From Pseudomonas sp. B21_DOA (GTDB taxonomy: Bacteria; Pseudomonadota; Gammaproteobacteria; Pseudomonadales; Pseudomonadaceae), in NCBI GenBank assembly GCA_030544685.1, contig CP086683.1, positions 4,464,001 to 4,528,000 on the forward strand: DNA of 64,000 nucleotides. The letters are read 5' to 3'. A program made the translations under genes and the position numbers. Positions 1-7,780 of this stretch are shown here, one piece after another (position 1 is the stretch's first letter; each line of letters begins with the position of its first letter). The notes under the pieces were generated by a model, which saw only the letters and a program-made list of their open reading frames with translations, was not told the origin of the DNA and made no database searches.

Positions 1-1
1 G

Positions 2-190
2 CGCGTGCACGGCGTACCGGGGTTGCGCGTTGCCGATGCGTCGATCATGCCGAGAATTACCTCAGGCAATACCTGTTCGCCTACGCTGATGATTGCCGAG
101 AAGGCGGCACAACTGATTTTGTCCAGATCGGCAGATATTTCCCCTGTGGGAGCGAGCCTGCTCGCGAATGCGGTAGCTCACTCAGCCTAG
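2..190 (+). CDS. GMC family oxidoreductase, C-terminal fragment
   Basis: Only the last ~62 residues are in the window; the gene starts upstream of base 1. The fragment [15 protein letters not shown] followed by [16 protein letters not shown] is the conserved C-terminal signature of FAD-dependent glucose-methanol-choline oxidoreductases (choline dehydrogenase-like), where the His and Asn lie in the active site. The final residues ([11 protein letters not shown]) are encoded by a REP palindrome, so the original stop codon has probably been replaced by read-through into the repeat. The substrate cannot be told from this fragment. The MHS transporter just downstream on the same strand may be its partner. 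Confidence 0.85.
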   Translation, partial: RVHGVPGLRVADASIMPRITSGNTCSPTLMIAEKAAQLILSRSADISPVGASLLANAVAHSA

Positions 191-236
191 GAGTTGACTG
201 ACAAAAAGCTTTCGCGAGCAGGCTCGCTCCCACAGG
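143..236. repeat. REP pair, GAGCGAGCCTGCTCGC family
   Basis: Two inverted copies of GGGAGCGAGCCTGCTCGCGA separated by ~50 bases form a large palindrome. The left copy lies inside the 3' end of the GMC gene. The same family recurs at least seven times in this window. Confidence 0.9.
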
Positions 237-323
237 AATCATCACCAGACTCAGGCATCGCGCTTCACCCGGACACGCAACACCAGTGGAACAACAAAAA
301 CAATCACTGTGAGGGATACCGAT

Positions 324-1946
324 ATGTCAGACCACGCTCAGCCCCTGGACGCTGCGGGCAGCGCCGAGACCAGCAACGCCACGCAGAAAGTCATCTTCGC
401 CTCATCACTCGGGACGGTGTTCGAGTGGTATGACTTCTTCCTCTACGGCGCCCTCGCGGCGGTGATCAGCAAGCAGTTCTTCGCCGGGGTCAACGACACC
501 ACGGCGTTCATCTTCGCGCTGATGGCGTTCGCCGCCGGCTTTATCGTGCGGCCGTTCGGCGCACTGGTGTTCGGCCGTTTGGGCGACATGATCGGACGCA
601 AATACACCTTTCTTGCAACGATCATTCTGATGGGCGTGGCGACGTTCTGCGTTGGCCTGCTGCCGACCTACGCCAGCATCGGCATCGCCGCGCCGATCAT
701 TCTGGTGGTGCTGCGCATGCTTCAGGGCTTGGCGCTCGGTGGCGAATACGGTGGTGCGGCGACTTACGTGGCCGAACACGCGCCGATCGGCAAACGCGGT
801 TTCCACACCAGTTGGATTCAATCGACCGCGACCCTCGGCCTGCTGCTCTCGCTGCTGGTAGTGCTCGGTTGCCGCTACTTCACCGGCGACCAGTTTGAGG
901 TGTGGGGCTGGCGCATTCCGTTCCTGCTGTCGATCGTGCTGCTGGGTATTTCCACCTGGATTCGCCTGAGCCTGCACGAGTCGCCGGCCTATCTGAAAAT
1001 GAAGGAAGAAGGCAAAACCTCGAAGGCACCGATCCGCGAATCCTTCGGCAAATGGGAAAACCTCAAAGTAGTGCTGATCGCGCTGTTCAGCATCAACGCC
1101 GGGCAAGCAGTGACCTTCTACGCCGCGCAGTTCTATGTGCTGTTCTTCCTCACCCAGTTCCTGAAAATGGACCCGGCGGTGGCCAACAGTCTGCTGATCA
1201 TCAGCGTGGTGATCGGCGCGCCGTTCTTTATCTTTTTCGGCTGGCTGTCGGACAAGGTCGGACGCAAACCCGTGCTGATGCTCGGCCTGCTGCTGGCGAC
1301 CGCACTGTACTTCCCGATCTTCAAGTCCTTGGCACACTACGCCAACCCGGCGATCGATCAGGCCAGCCGTCAGGCACCGATCACCGTCCTCGCCGACCCC
1401 GCCACTTGCACCTTCCAGTTCGATCCGGTGGGCAAGGCTAAATTCGACAGCCCCTGCGACAAGGTCAAGACCTTCCTGGTCAAGCAAGGCCTGCCCTACT
1501 CCAGCGTCGCCGCGCCTGCGGGCAGCGCCGTGCAAGTGAGTGTCGGCGATGTAAAACTCGACGGGTTTGATGAGGCGGCATTGCGCGGCGCGATCACTCT
1601 CGCCGGTTATCCGCAACAGGCTGATATGCAGCAGATCAACAAACCGATGATCGTTGCTCTGATCGTCGCACTGATCATCATTTCGGCCATGTGCTACGGC
1701 CCGCTGGCAGCGCTGATGGTCGAACTGTTCCCGACGCGCATCCGCTACACCTCGATGTCGCTGCCCTATCACATCGGCAACGGCTGGTTTGGCGGGTTCC
1801 TGCCGACGGTGTCGTTCGCGCTGGTGGTGTACACCGGGGATATTTTCTACGGGCTGTGGTATCCGGTGCTGATCACCGGGGTGAGCCTGGTGGTGGGGAT
1901 GATCTGTCTGCGTGAGACGAAGAATATCGATCTCGACAAGAACTGA
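324..1946 (+). CDS. MFS transporter, metabolite:H+ symporter (MHS) family
   Basis: This 540-residue inner-membrane protein belongs to the major facilitator MHS group (ProP/KgtP/ShiA-like), which couples uptake of small metabolites to protons. The loop motif GRLGDMIGRKYTF follows TM2 and SDKVGRKPVLM is its counterpart in the second half. The ATG at 324 is chosen over an upstream GTG at 309 because GAGGG lies about 8 bases before it. Residues ~340-438 form a hydrophilic insertion with two cysteines in the second half, so the protein is ~100 residues longer than a standard MHS protein. The substrate is unknown. A terminator follows directly. Confidence 0.85.
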   Translation: MSDHAQPLDAAGSAETSNATQKVIFASSLGTVFEWYDFFLYGALAAVISKQFFAGVNDTTAFIFALMAFAAGFIVRPFGALVFGRLGDMIGRKYTFLATIILMGVATFCVGLLPTYASIGIAAPIILVVLRMLQGLALGGEYGGAATYVAEHAPIGKRGFHTSWIQSTATLGLLLSLLVVLGCRYFTGDQFEVWGWRIPFLLSIVLLGISTWIRLSLHESPAYLKMKEEGKTSKAPIRESFGKWENLKVVLIALFSINAGQAVTFYAAQFYVLFFLTQFLKMDPAVANSLLIISVVIGAPFFIFFGWLSDKVGRKPVLMLGLLLATALYFPIFKSLAHYANPAIDQASRQAPITVLADPATCTFQFDPVGKAKFDSPCDKVKTFLVKQGLPYSSVAAPAGSAVQVSVGDVKLDGFDEAALRGAITLAGYPQQADMQQINKPMIVALIVALIIISAMCYGPLAALMVELFPTRIRYTSMSLPYHIGNGWFGGFLPTVSFALVVYTGDIFYGLWYPVLITGVSLVVGMICLRETKNIDLDKN

Positions 1947-1961
1947 AAAACCCGCTGACAC

Positions 1962-1997
1962 AATGGCGAGGGAAGCGATTCTCTCGCCATTTTTTTG
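1962..1997. terminator. Rho-independent terminator
   Basis: AATGGCGAG pairs with CTCGCCATT across a short loop and is followed by a run of T. It closes the MHS transporter gene. The DUF427 gene ends on the opposite strand immediately after it. Confidence 0.85.
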
Positions 1998-1999
1998 CT

Positions 2000-2362
2000 T
2001 CAGGCGTCCGCCTTGATCACTTCGAATTTCACTTGGTCCGGATAAAAGGCCACGTAGTCGCGGATCGGTGCGACGGAGACCTTCGGGTTTTCGTAAGTCC
2101 ACACCGCGTTGGCACCCTCATGTCCGGGCACTTGCAGGCTGAAATAGTTGGCGTCGCCCTTGTACGGGCAATAGCTGGTGTGGTCGGTGCGGGCGAAGTA
2201 TTTTTCGTCGATGTCTTCGCGCGGGATGTAGTACACCGGCGGATAGTTGGCTTCGTTGAGGATCAGCGCGTGGGAAGACGCGGCGACCTGGATGCCGTGG
2301 AATTTCACCAGCAGGCAGCCGCTGAGTTGTTCAACGCTGATCACGGGGCTGGGGCTTTTCAT
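2000..2362 (-). CDS. DUF427 domain-containing protein
   Basis: This is a 120-residue soluble protein. It shows the DUF427 pattern of a small beta-rich domain with YYIPREDID, then TSYCPYKGDANYF, then AVWTYENP near the C terminus. The family's biochemical role is not established. It is transcribed away from topB, and the 192-base gap between them holds a LexA-type palindrome ~107 bases upstream of this start. AGGAGAACCTC precedes the ATG and supplies a ribosome binding site. It converges on the MHS transporter through the shared terminator. Confidence 0.85.
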   Translation of the reverse strand: MKSPSPVISVEQLSGCLLVKFHGIQVAASSHALILNEANYPPVYYIPREDIDEKYFARTDHTSYCPYKGDANYFSLQVPGHEGANAVWTYENPKVSVAPIRDYVAFYPDQVKFEVIKADA

Positions 2363-2468
2363 GAGGTTCTCCTGAGCACAGCGAAGAGACCGGTTCAGGT
2401 ATAGCTGATGGGCTCGGGTCTGGTTGAGATTGCAGCCGAACGGCGAAAATCTTTGGCAATGGTTTTAT

Positions 2469-2484
2469 CTGTATATCCATACAG
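2469..2484. promoter_or_regulatory. Candidate LexA (SOS) box between DUF427 and topB
   Basis: CTGTATATCCATACAG fits the gammaproteobacterial LexA consensus CTGT-N8-ACAG. The symmetry continues outward (TTTAT on the left, ATAAA on the right), giving a 26-base imperfect palindrome. It lies 71 bases before the topB start and 107 bases before the DUF427 start, so it could control either gene or both. Confidence 0.65.
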
Positions 2485-2554
2485 ATAAAAGTTGCTCGCG
2501 CCGCAGACTCCAGCCATCCTGTGCGCTCCCACAAACCAACCAGCGATGGTAGCT

Positions 2555-4498
2555 ATGCGGCTGTACCTCTGTGAAAAACCTTCCCAGGCCAAAGACATTG
2601 CGGCCGTACTCGGCGCCAAACGGCGCGGCGACGGCTGCTGGTTGGGAACGGACGTCACAGTGACCTGGTGCATCGGCCACTTGCTCGAAACAGCGCCGCC
2701 GGATGCCTACGACGCGCGCTACAAACGCTGGGTGCTGGCCGATCTTCCGATCATTCCGGACAAGTGGAAAATGACCGTCAAGCCGCGCACTGCCAGTCAG
2801 TACAAAGCGGTCAAGCGCCTGCTCGGCGAGGCCAGCGAACTGATCATCGCCACCGACGCCGACCGTGAGGGCGAGATGATCGCCCGGGAACTGGTCGAGC
2901 ACTGCCGCTATCGCGGGCCGATCCGCCGCTTGTGGCTGTCGGCGCTGGACGAGGCATCGATTCGCAAAGCACTGGCTGCGCTGAAGCCAGGAGCCGAAAC
3001 TTTCAGTCTGTATCACTCGGCGTTGGGTCGTTCACGGGCCGATTGGCTGATCGGCATGAACATGAGTCGGTTGTTCACCTTGCTGGGCCGGCAGTCGGGT
3101 TACCAGGGCGTGTTGCCCGTGGGCCGGGTGCAGACGCCGACCCTGCGACTAGTGGTCGACCGCGACCGCAGCATCGCCGATTTCGTCCCCGTGCCCTTCT
3201 GGGCTATCGACGTGGATCTGCTGCACAACGGCACGGCATTTACCGCACAGTGGCGCGCACCGTCAGACGTTTGTGATGATCAGGATCGCTGCCTGAATCA
3301 GGCGTTGGCGCAGCAAGCGGCAGCGGCGATCAAGAACGCTGACAGCGCTCGAGTGATCAAGCTGAAAACCGAGCGCATGCGCGAAGTCGCGCCCCTGCCC
3401 TTCGATCTCGGCACCTTGCAGGAAGTCTGCTCGAAAAAGCTTGGCCTCGGCGCCCAGGAAACCCTCGACATCGCCCAGGCCCTTTACGAAACCTACAAAG
3501 TCATCACCTATCCGCGCAGTGATTGCGGCTTTCTGCCGTTGAGCCAACACAGTGAGGCGCCATCGATCCTCACCGCGTTGCGTCAGGCCGATCCAAGCCT
3601 TGAAGTGTTGCAGGGTTTTCTCGAACCGCAGCGGCGCTCGCGAGCCTGGAATGACGCCAAGGTCAGCGCTCACCACGGCATCATCCCCACCATCGCCGCG
3701 AAGAACCTCGAACGTCTGACCGGCAAGCATCGCGCGGTGTACACGCTGATTCGCGCGCGCTACCTGGCGCAGTTCCTGCCCAATCACGAATATGATCGCA
3801 CCCAGGCCGATTTCGATTGCAACGGGCAGGCGTTGCGCGCGGTCGGCAAGCAGATCATCGAACCAGGCTGGAAGCGCGCATTGCCCGAAGCACTGGCACC
3901 GGCCAGGGGCCGCGAAGCACCAGCACCGCAAACCTTGCCGACCCTCAGCCAGGGCGTCGAATGCGCTGTGGCAAAGGTGAATCTCAAGGATCTTTGGACG
4001 CAACCGCCAAAACCCTACACCGAAGGCGATCTGATCAAGGCGATGAAGAACGTCGCCAAACTGGTCGAGGATCCGCTTCTCAAACAGAAACTCAAGGACA
4101 CCACCGGCATCGGCACCGAAGCCACCCGCGCGTCGATCATTCAGGGTTTGCTTGATCGCGGATATCTGGTGAAAAACGGCAAGGCGCTGGCGGCGACACC
4201 TGCGGCGTTCAGCCTGATCGATGCAGTGCCGCGCGCGATCGCCGATCCTGGCACTACGGCGATCTGGGAACAGGCGCTGGACATGGTGCAAAACGGCGAG
4301 ATGAGTCTGGAAGAATTCGTCACCAAACAAGCTGCGTGGATGAGCAAGCAGGTCAGCCGCTGTTCCGCCCTCAGCCTGACCATCAGCGGCCCGCCGCCTG
4401 CCGGCAAAGCCGCAGCGCCGTGGAAGAAAAAGCGCAAGTCGACGGCCAGCAAAACCACCGGTACGCGCAAGCGCACGGCGCGTCCGGCGACTCGCTGA
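2555..4498 (+). CDS. topB: DNA topoisomerase III
   Basis: This 647-residue type IA topoisomerase relaxes and decatenates DNA through a 5'-phosphotyrosine intermediate. The N-terminal Toprim domain carries EKPSQAKDIA and the metal-binding ATDADREGEM. The catalytic tyrosine is Tyr319 in VITYPRSDCGF, matching the E. coli TopB position. Length agrees with the family (653 in E. coli). The C-terminal ~30 residues are a lysine/arginine-rich tail likely to bind DNA. The start at 2555 (MRLYLCEKP) is preferred over the ATG nine bases upstream because the family begins with this motif. The LexA-type box upstream suggests damage-inducible expression, which is inference. Confidence 0.95.
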   Translation: MRLYLCEKPSQAKDIAAVLGAKRRGDGCWLGTDVTVTWCIGHLLETAPPDAYDARYKRWVLADLPIIPDKWKMTVKPRTASQYKAVKRLLGEASELIIATDADREGEMIARELVEHCRYRGPIRRLWLSALDEASIRKALAALKPGAETFSLYHSALGRSRADWLIGMNMSRLFTLLGRQSGYQGVLPVGRVQTPTLRLVVDRDRSIADFVPVPFWAIDVDLLHNGTAFTAQWRAPSDVCDDQDRCLNQALAQQAAAAIKNADSARVIKLKTERMREVAPLPFDLGTLQEVCSKKLGLGAQETLDIAQALYETYKVITYPRSDCGFLPLSQHSEAPSILTALRQADPSLEVLQGFLEPQRRSRAWNDAKVSAHHGIIPTIAAKNLERLTGKHRAVYTLIRARYLAQFLPNHEYDRTQADFDCNGQALRAVGKQIIEPGWKRALPEALAPARGREAPAPQTLPTLSQGVECAVAKVNLKDLWTQPPKPYTEGDLIKAMKNVAKLVEDPLLKQKLKDTTGIGTEATRASIIQGLLDRGYLVKNGKALAATPAAFSLIDAVPRAIADPGTTAIWEQALDMVQNGEMSLEEFVTKQAAWMSKQVSRCSALSLTISGPPPAGKAAAPWKKKRKSTASKTTGTRKRTARPATR

Positions 4499-4576
4499 AT
4501 CCTTCGCGGTTCCCTTGTACACGTTGTCGAAGCGGATCTTTTCTCATTCCAAAACAGCTTTGTCCGACAATATGTA

Positions 4577-4866
4577 GTGCTTGAAAATATTCACTACAAA
4601 ACCGTTGACGGCATCGTTTTGCTTTTGCATGATGAAGACGTTCCCCGATCGGGAGCACTGGTAACACGCTTGAGCAAACTCGTCTGACCGCCGAGTTGTT
4701 TTTTCCGGATACACGCTGCCCACAAGGCAGATTGAAGAAGCTGACCTGGCCTGAACGTCCAGTACAAGGACGAGAAGCGCTGGCGAAAATTCTCAAGACG
4801 CTTGTGGCCGACATTGGATATGTCGTCAAGGAGCCTCCCGGTTTTCGCTGCTTCTCCTCGTTGTGA
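4577..4866 (+). pseudogene. Possible small hypothetical gene, frameshifted, downstream of topB
   Basis: The 543-base gap after topB is not empty-looking. An open frame reads VLENIHYKTVDGIVLLLHDE and so on to a TGA at 4685. One inserted base near 4650-4690 would join it to a second open stretch (LTAELFFPDT, then WPERPVQGREALAKILKTLV) ending at 4866. The needed correction has the same direction as the deletions seen elsewhere in this window. I see no convincing start; GTG at 4577 is a guess. I do not recognise the protein family. It could be a real ~96-residue gene, a relic, or chance. Confidence 0.3.
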
Positions 4867-5041
4867 CGCTATTGCGTAGCAGTTATTCAACACGACTACA
4901 TGCAACAGATGCATGACCCCGTACTTCATACGGGCGAGCGCTGACGTCCTGGTTTCGGTGCCAGGGATCAACTAACCGATGGGCTACCTGTATTAGCGAA
5001 TCAACTTTGAAAGATCACCAGACTGGTCAAGGGGCATAACA

Positions 5042-5371
5042 ATGAATCTGAACAATCAACCCACCATCGAAGAACTGGCGCGTATGTTCGCCGCGCAGAA
5101 AGACAGTCACGACAGCCATATTCTCTGGATCAGCAAGTCGGGCCAGGTGCACATCGACTGCCTGTCGCCCCATGCTGGCGAAGAAGAATTCGACCGCAAC
5201 CACCAGAACCTGCTGGCCCGCCTGAAGATGTACCGCCGCGGCCACGGTTATGTCGGCAAGAAGGCTGCGGCCGACAAGGACTTCATTGGCAGTGTGCTGC
5301 AGACGCTGAAACAGGCGTGGGATTCGCTGCAGAATCAGAATGAAGTTCGGGTGATTGATCGGTTGTATTGA
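5042..5371 (+). CDS. Conserved hypothetical protein
   Basis: This is a 109-residue soluble protein of no recognised domain. It starts MNLNNQPTIEELARMFAAQK, has a central ILWISKSGQVHIDCLSP segment that looks like a beta hairpin, and ends in a helical stretch (FIGSVLQTLKQAWDSLQ). AAGGGG seven bases before the ATG is a good ribosome binding site, and a strong terminator follows, so it looks like a monocistronic real gene. No signal peptide or membrane segment is visible. Function unknown. Confidence 0.75.
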   Translation: MNLNNQPTIEELARMFAAQKDSHDSHILWISKSGQVHIDCLSPHAGEEEFDRNHQNLLARLKMYRRGHGYVGKKAAADKDFIGSVLQTLKQAWDSLQNQNEVRVIDRLY

Positions 5372-5384
5372 ATAACGCTTTAGT

Positions 5385-5422
5385 AAAAAAGGGCCTGCTT
5401 CGATAAGAAGCAGGCCCTTTTA
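5385..5422. terminator. Rho-independent terminator
   Basis: AAAAGGGCCTGCTT and AAGCAGGCCCTTTT form a long perfect stem, with A and T runs on both sides, just after the hypothetical gene at 5042-5371. It can work in both directions. Confidence 0.9.
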
Positions 5423-5445
5423 CATCCAGAACTCACCCCGCAACT

Positions 5446-5537
5446 TTGTGGGAGCGAGCCTGCTCGCGAATGCAGTCTTCAGGCGCAAGTATCAGTGTCT
5501 GACATGCCACATTCGCGAGCAGGCTCGCTCCCACAGG
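5446..5537. repeat. REP pair, GAGCGAGCCTGCTCGC family
   Basis: Inverted copies of the core flank ~45 bases, placed between the preceding terminator and the end of cynR. Confidence 0.9.
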
Positions 5538-5543
5538 TCTTGT

Positions 5544-6425
5544 TCATGTCATATGCGTTTGCAGAACAAGATCAACAAACGCCAACGCCGCCGCGCTGTG
5601 ATAATTGTTCCTGCGCCGCAACAACGCCGCGCCACGCTGTGGCGCCTCCCCTTCGACCCGCAAGCGGCGCAACGCGCGGTCTTCACTGGCAATCGCCTCG
5701 GGCAACATAGTCGCCAGCGGCGCATGCCGCACCACTTCCAGCAACGTACTCACCGAATTCACCTCAATCCGCACCTGCGGCGTAATCCCGTGCTGACGAA
5801 AATACTCATCCACCGATAACCGCGTAATGAAACCCGGCGCCAGCAAGGCGAGATCCAGTGAAGCCAATTCCGTCGGCGTCAACACCGAAGGGCTGCCATA
5901 GAGCGGATGCCCAGGCCCGACCATGATCCCCAGCGTCTCGGTAAACGCCGGTATGCATTCGATATCGGCATTGCGCACCGGCGTGAACGCGATCGCGACA
6001 TCCAGCGAGTCATCCGCCAGCCCTGCCTCGATGTCGTCCATCGACAACTCGAAGATCTCCAGATGAATCCCGGGAAACCGCGCCCTGTAATCACGCACCA
6101 ACGGCCCGACCAGATACGCCATGAACGTCGGCGTCATCGCCAGGCGCAGGGTGCCGCGCGACAAATCCTTCACGTCGTGCAACGCGCGCTGCCCCGCCTC
6201 CAGCTCCACCAGCACGCGCCGCGCGCATTCGATGTAAGCCGCACCGGCATCCGTCGGCTTCACCGTGCGCGAGGTGCGATCGAACAGGCTCACGCCGAGG
6301 GTTTCTTCCAGTTGCCTAATCTGCTGGGACAGCGTCGGTTGCGAGACATGCAGCGCTTCGGCGGCGCGGGTGAAGCCACCGTGATCGGCAACGGCGAGCA
6401 AATAACGCAAATGTCGCAACAGCAT
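5544..6425 (-). CDS. cynR: LysR-family regulator, CynR-like
   Basis: This 293-residue LysR-type regulator has an N-terminal winged helix (GFTRAAEALHVSQPTLSQQI) closely resembling E. coli CynR. A LysR substrate-binding domain follows from about residue 90. It is divergent from cynS across a 120-base intergenic region, the classic arrangement for a LysR activator of its neighbour. In E. coli CynR senses cyanate and activates the cyn operon; the same role is inferred here from sequence and context. The frame is intact. The start at 6425 matches the family N terminus (MLLRHLRYLLAVADHG). Confidence 0.9.
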   Translation of the reverse strand: MLLRHLRYLLAVADHGGFTRAAEALHVSQPTLSQQIRQLEETLGVSLFDRTSRTVKPTDAGAAYIECARRVLVELEAGQRALHDVKDLSRGTLRLAMTPTFMAYLVGPLVRDYRARFPGIHLEIFELSMDDIEAGLADDSLDVAIAFTPVRNADIECIPAFTETLGIMVGPGHPLYGSPSVLTPTELASLDLALLAPGFITRLSVDEYFRQHGITPQVRIEVNSVSTLLEVVRHAPLATMLPEAIASEDRALRRLRVEGEAPQRGAALLRRRNNYHSAAALAFVDLVLQTHMT

Positions 6426-6545
6426 GAGGACACCATCTATAGGCAGGACTTATGCGAAGCATTGTATATCGGTCTTGGACGCTATGGATTGGCCGGCGCA
6501 ACATTGCTTCCACACAGCAAGCCAAACCTTGAAAGGAGTGACACC

Positions 6546-7011
6546 ATGCAACAGTCCCACGCCTACAACGACAACAGCCTGGCCCTGACCACCCGCGCGC
6601 TCGACGCCAAGGCGAAAAAGACTTGTCGTGGCAGGATCTCGCCGACGGCACCGGCCTCAGCGTGGCCTACGTCACCGCCGCCCTGCTCGGCCAGCATCCG
6701 CTGCCGGAACAGGCTGCTCAAGTGGTCGGCGACAAGCTCGACCTCAGCGCCGATGACGTCGCCGCTCTGCAGATCATTCCGTTGCGTGGCAGCCTCAGCG
6801 GCGTGCCGACCGACCCGACCATCTACCGTTTTTACGAAATGATCCAGATCTACGGCACCACCCTGAAAGCGCTGGTTCATGAACAGTTCGGTGACGGCAT
6901 CATCAGCGCGATCAACTTCAAACTGGACATCAAAAAGTCGAAGACCCGGAAGGCGGCTCCCGCGCAGTAGTGACCCTCGATGGCAAGTTCCTGCCGCTGC
7001 GCCCTTTCTGA
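6546..7011 (+). CDS. cynS: Cyanate hydratase (cyanase), two frameshifts
   Basis: Cyanase converts cyanate plus bicarbonate to ammonia and CO2. The protein is recoverable in three frame segments: [20 protein letters not shown]; then [20 protein letters not shown] through [20 protein letters not shown] and [20 protein letters not shown]; then [19 protein letters not shown] ending in RPF. One base is missing in each of the A5 runs at 6615-6619 and 6932-6936. With both restored the product is 155 residues, the E. coli length, and keeps the family's active-site Arg, Glu and Ser region. AAAGGAG precedes the ATG at 6546. It forms an operon with cynT 60 bases downstream. I judge the frameshifts sequencing errors, but a true pseudogene is not excluded. 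Confidence 0.9.
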
Positions 7012-7070
7012 TACGTCCGGCCCGCACCCTGCGTGCGGGCCATCCGGTATCCACCAAAGAGGACACGCCC

Positions 7071-7730
7071 ATGAAAGCCCTGATCGACGGCTTCCTGAAA
7101 TTCCAGAACGAAGCCTTTCCGCAACGCAGCGAACTGTTCAAACATCTGGCCACGACGCAGCAACCCGGCACGCTGTTCATCACCTGTTCCGACAGCCGTG
7201 TGGTGCCGGAACTGCTGACCCAGCAAGAACCCGGCGAGCTGTTCGTGATCCGTAACGCTGGCAATATCGTGCCCTCCTACAGCCCACATCCGGGCGGGGT
7301 GTCGGCAACAGTGGAATATGCGGTGGCGGTGCTGGGAGTGAGCGATATCGTGATTTGCGGCCACTCCGATTGCGGCGCGATGACCGCGATTGCCCAGTGT
7401 AAATGCATGGATCACCTGCCCGCCGTCAGCGGCTGGCTGCAGCATGCCGAGTCGGCGAAGGTGATGAACGAAGCGCGCGTGCATGGCAGCGACGCGGCGA
7501 AATTGAGCTCGATGGTGCGCGAGAACGTGATCGCGCAACTGGCGAATATCCAGACCCATCCGAGCGTGCGCCTGGCCCAGGAGCAAGGCCGGCTTAATCT
7601 GCATGGCTGGGTGTACGACATCGAGACCGGCTCGATCGACGCGCTCGCTTCCGATCGTCGCACCTTTGTGCCGCTGGTCGAGCAACCAACCACTTGCGCG
7701 ATCAGCGCTAGGACATCCAACGCAGCCTGA
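7071..7730 (+). CDS. cynT: Carbonic anhydrase, CynT type
   Basis: This 219-residue beta-class carbonic anhydrase closely follows E. coli CynT (also 219). Zinc ligands are visible as CSDSR (Cys and Asp), then ICGHSDCGA (His and Cys). The enzyme rehydrates the CO2 made by cyanase, keeping bicarbonate, its co-substrate, available. The start at 7071 follows AAAGAGGA. It lies 60 bases after cynS, so the two are co-transcribed. The order here is S then T, the reverse of E. coli cynTSX. Confidence 0.92.
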   Translation: MKALIDGFLKFQNEAFPQRSELFKHLATTQQPGTLFITCSDSRVVPELLTQQEPGELFVIRNAGNIVPSYSPHPGGVSATVEYAVAVLGVSDIVICGHSDCGAMTAIAQCKCMDHLPAVSGWLQHAESAKVMNEARVHGSDAAKLSSMVRENVIAQLANIQTHPSVRLAQEQGRLNLHGWVYDIETGSIDALASDRRTFVPLVEQPTTCAISARTSNAA

Positions 7731-7742
7731 AGCCCCGGCCGG

Positions 7743-7775
7743 TGATCGTTCCCACGCTATGCGTGGGAACGATCA
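7743..7775. repeat. GATCGTTCCCACGC palindromic repeat
   Basis: A near-perfect hairpin, TGATCGTTCCCACGC and its complement around a 3-base loop, lies between the convergent cynT and the dehydrogenase gene. The same family recurs at 18633-18740. It may also serve as a terminator. Confidence 0.85.
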
Positions 7776-7780
7776 ACAGA

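Noticed and set aside
405..2102. Long minus-strand open frame of 565 codons opposite the MHS transporter
   Set aside because: It is the reverse shadow of a well-conserved transporter gene, has no ribosome binding site, and its peptide is His/Gln/Arg-rich without any domain.
5446..5537. Paired repeats considered as CRISPR or attachment sites
   Set aside because: They are inverted REP pairs found in many intergenic gaps, with no spacer array and no cas or integrase gene nearby.
6546..7011. cynS as a true pseudogene
   Set aside because: Both lesions are one-base losses in A5 runs like the others in the window, with no stop codons or substitutions elsewhere, so sequencing error is more likely.
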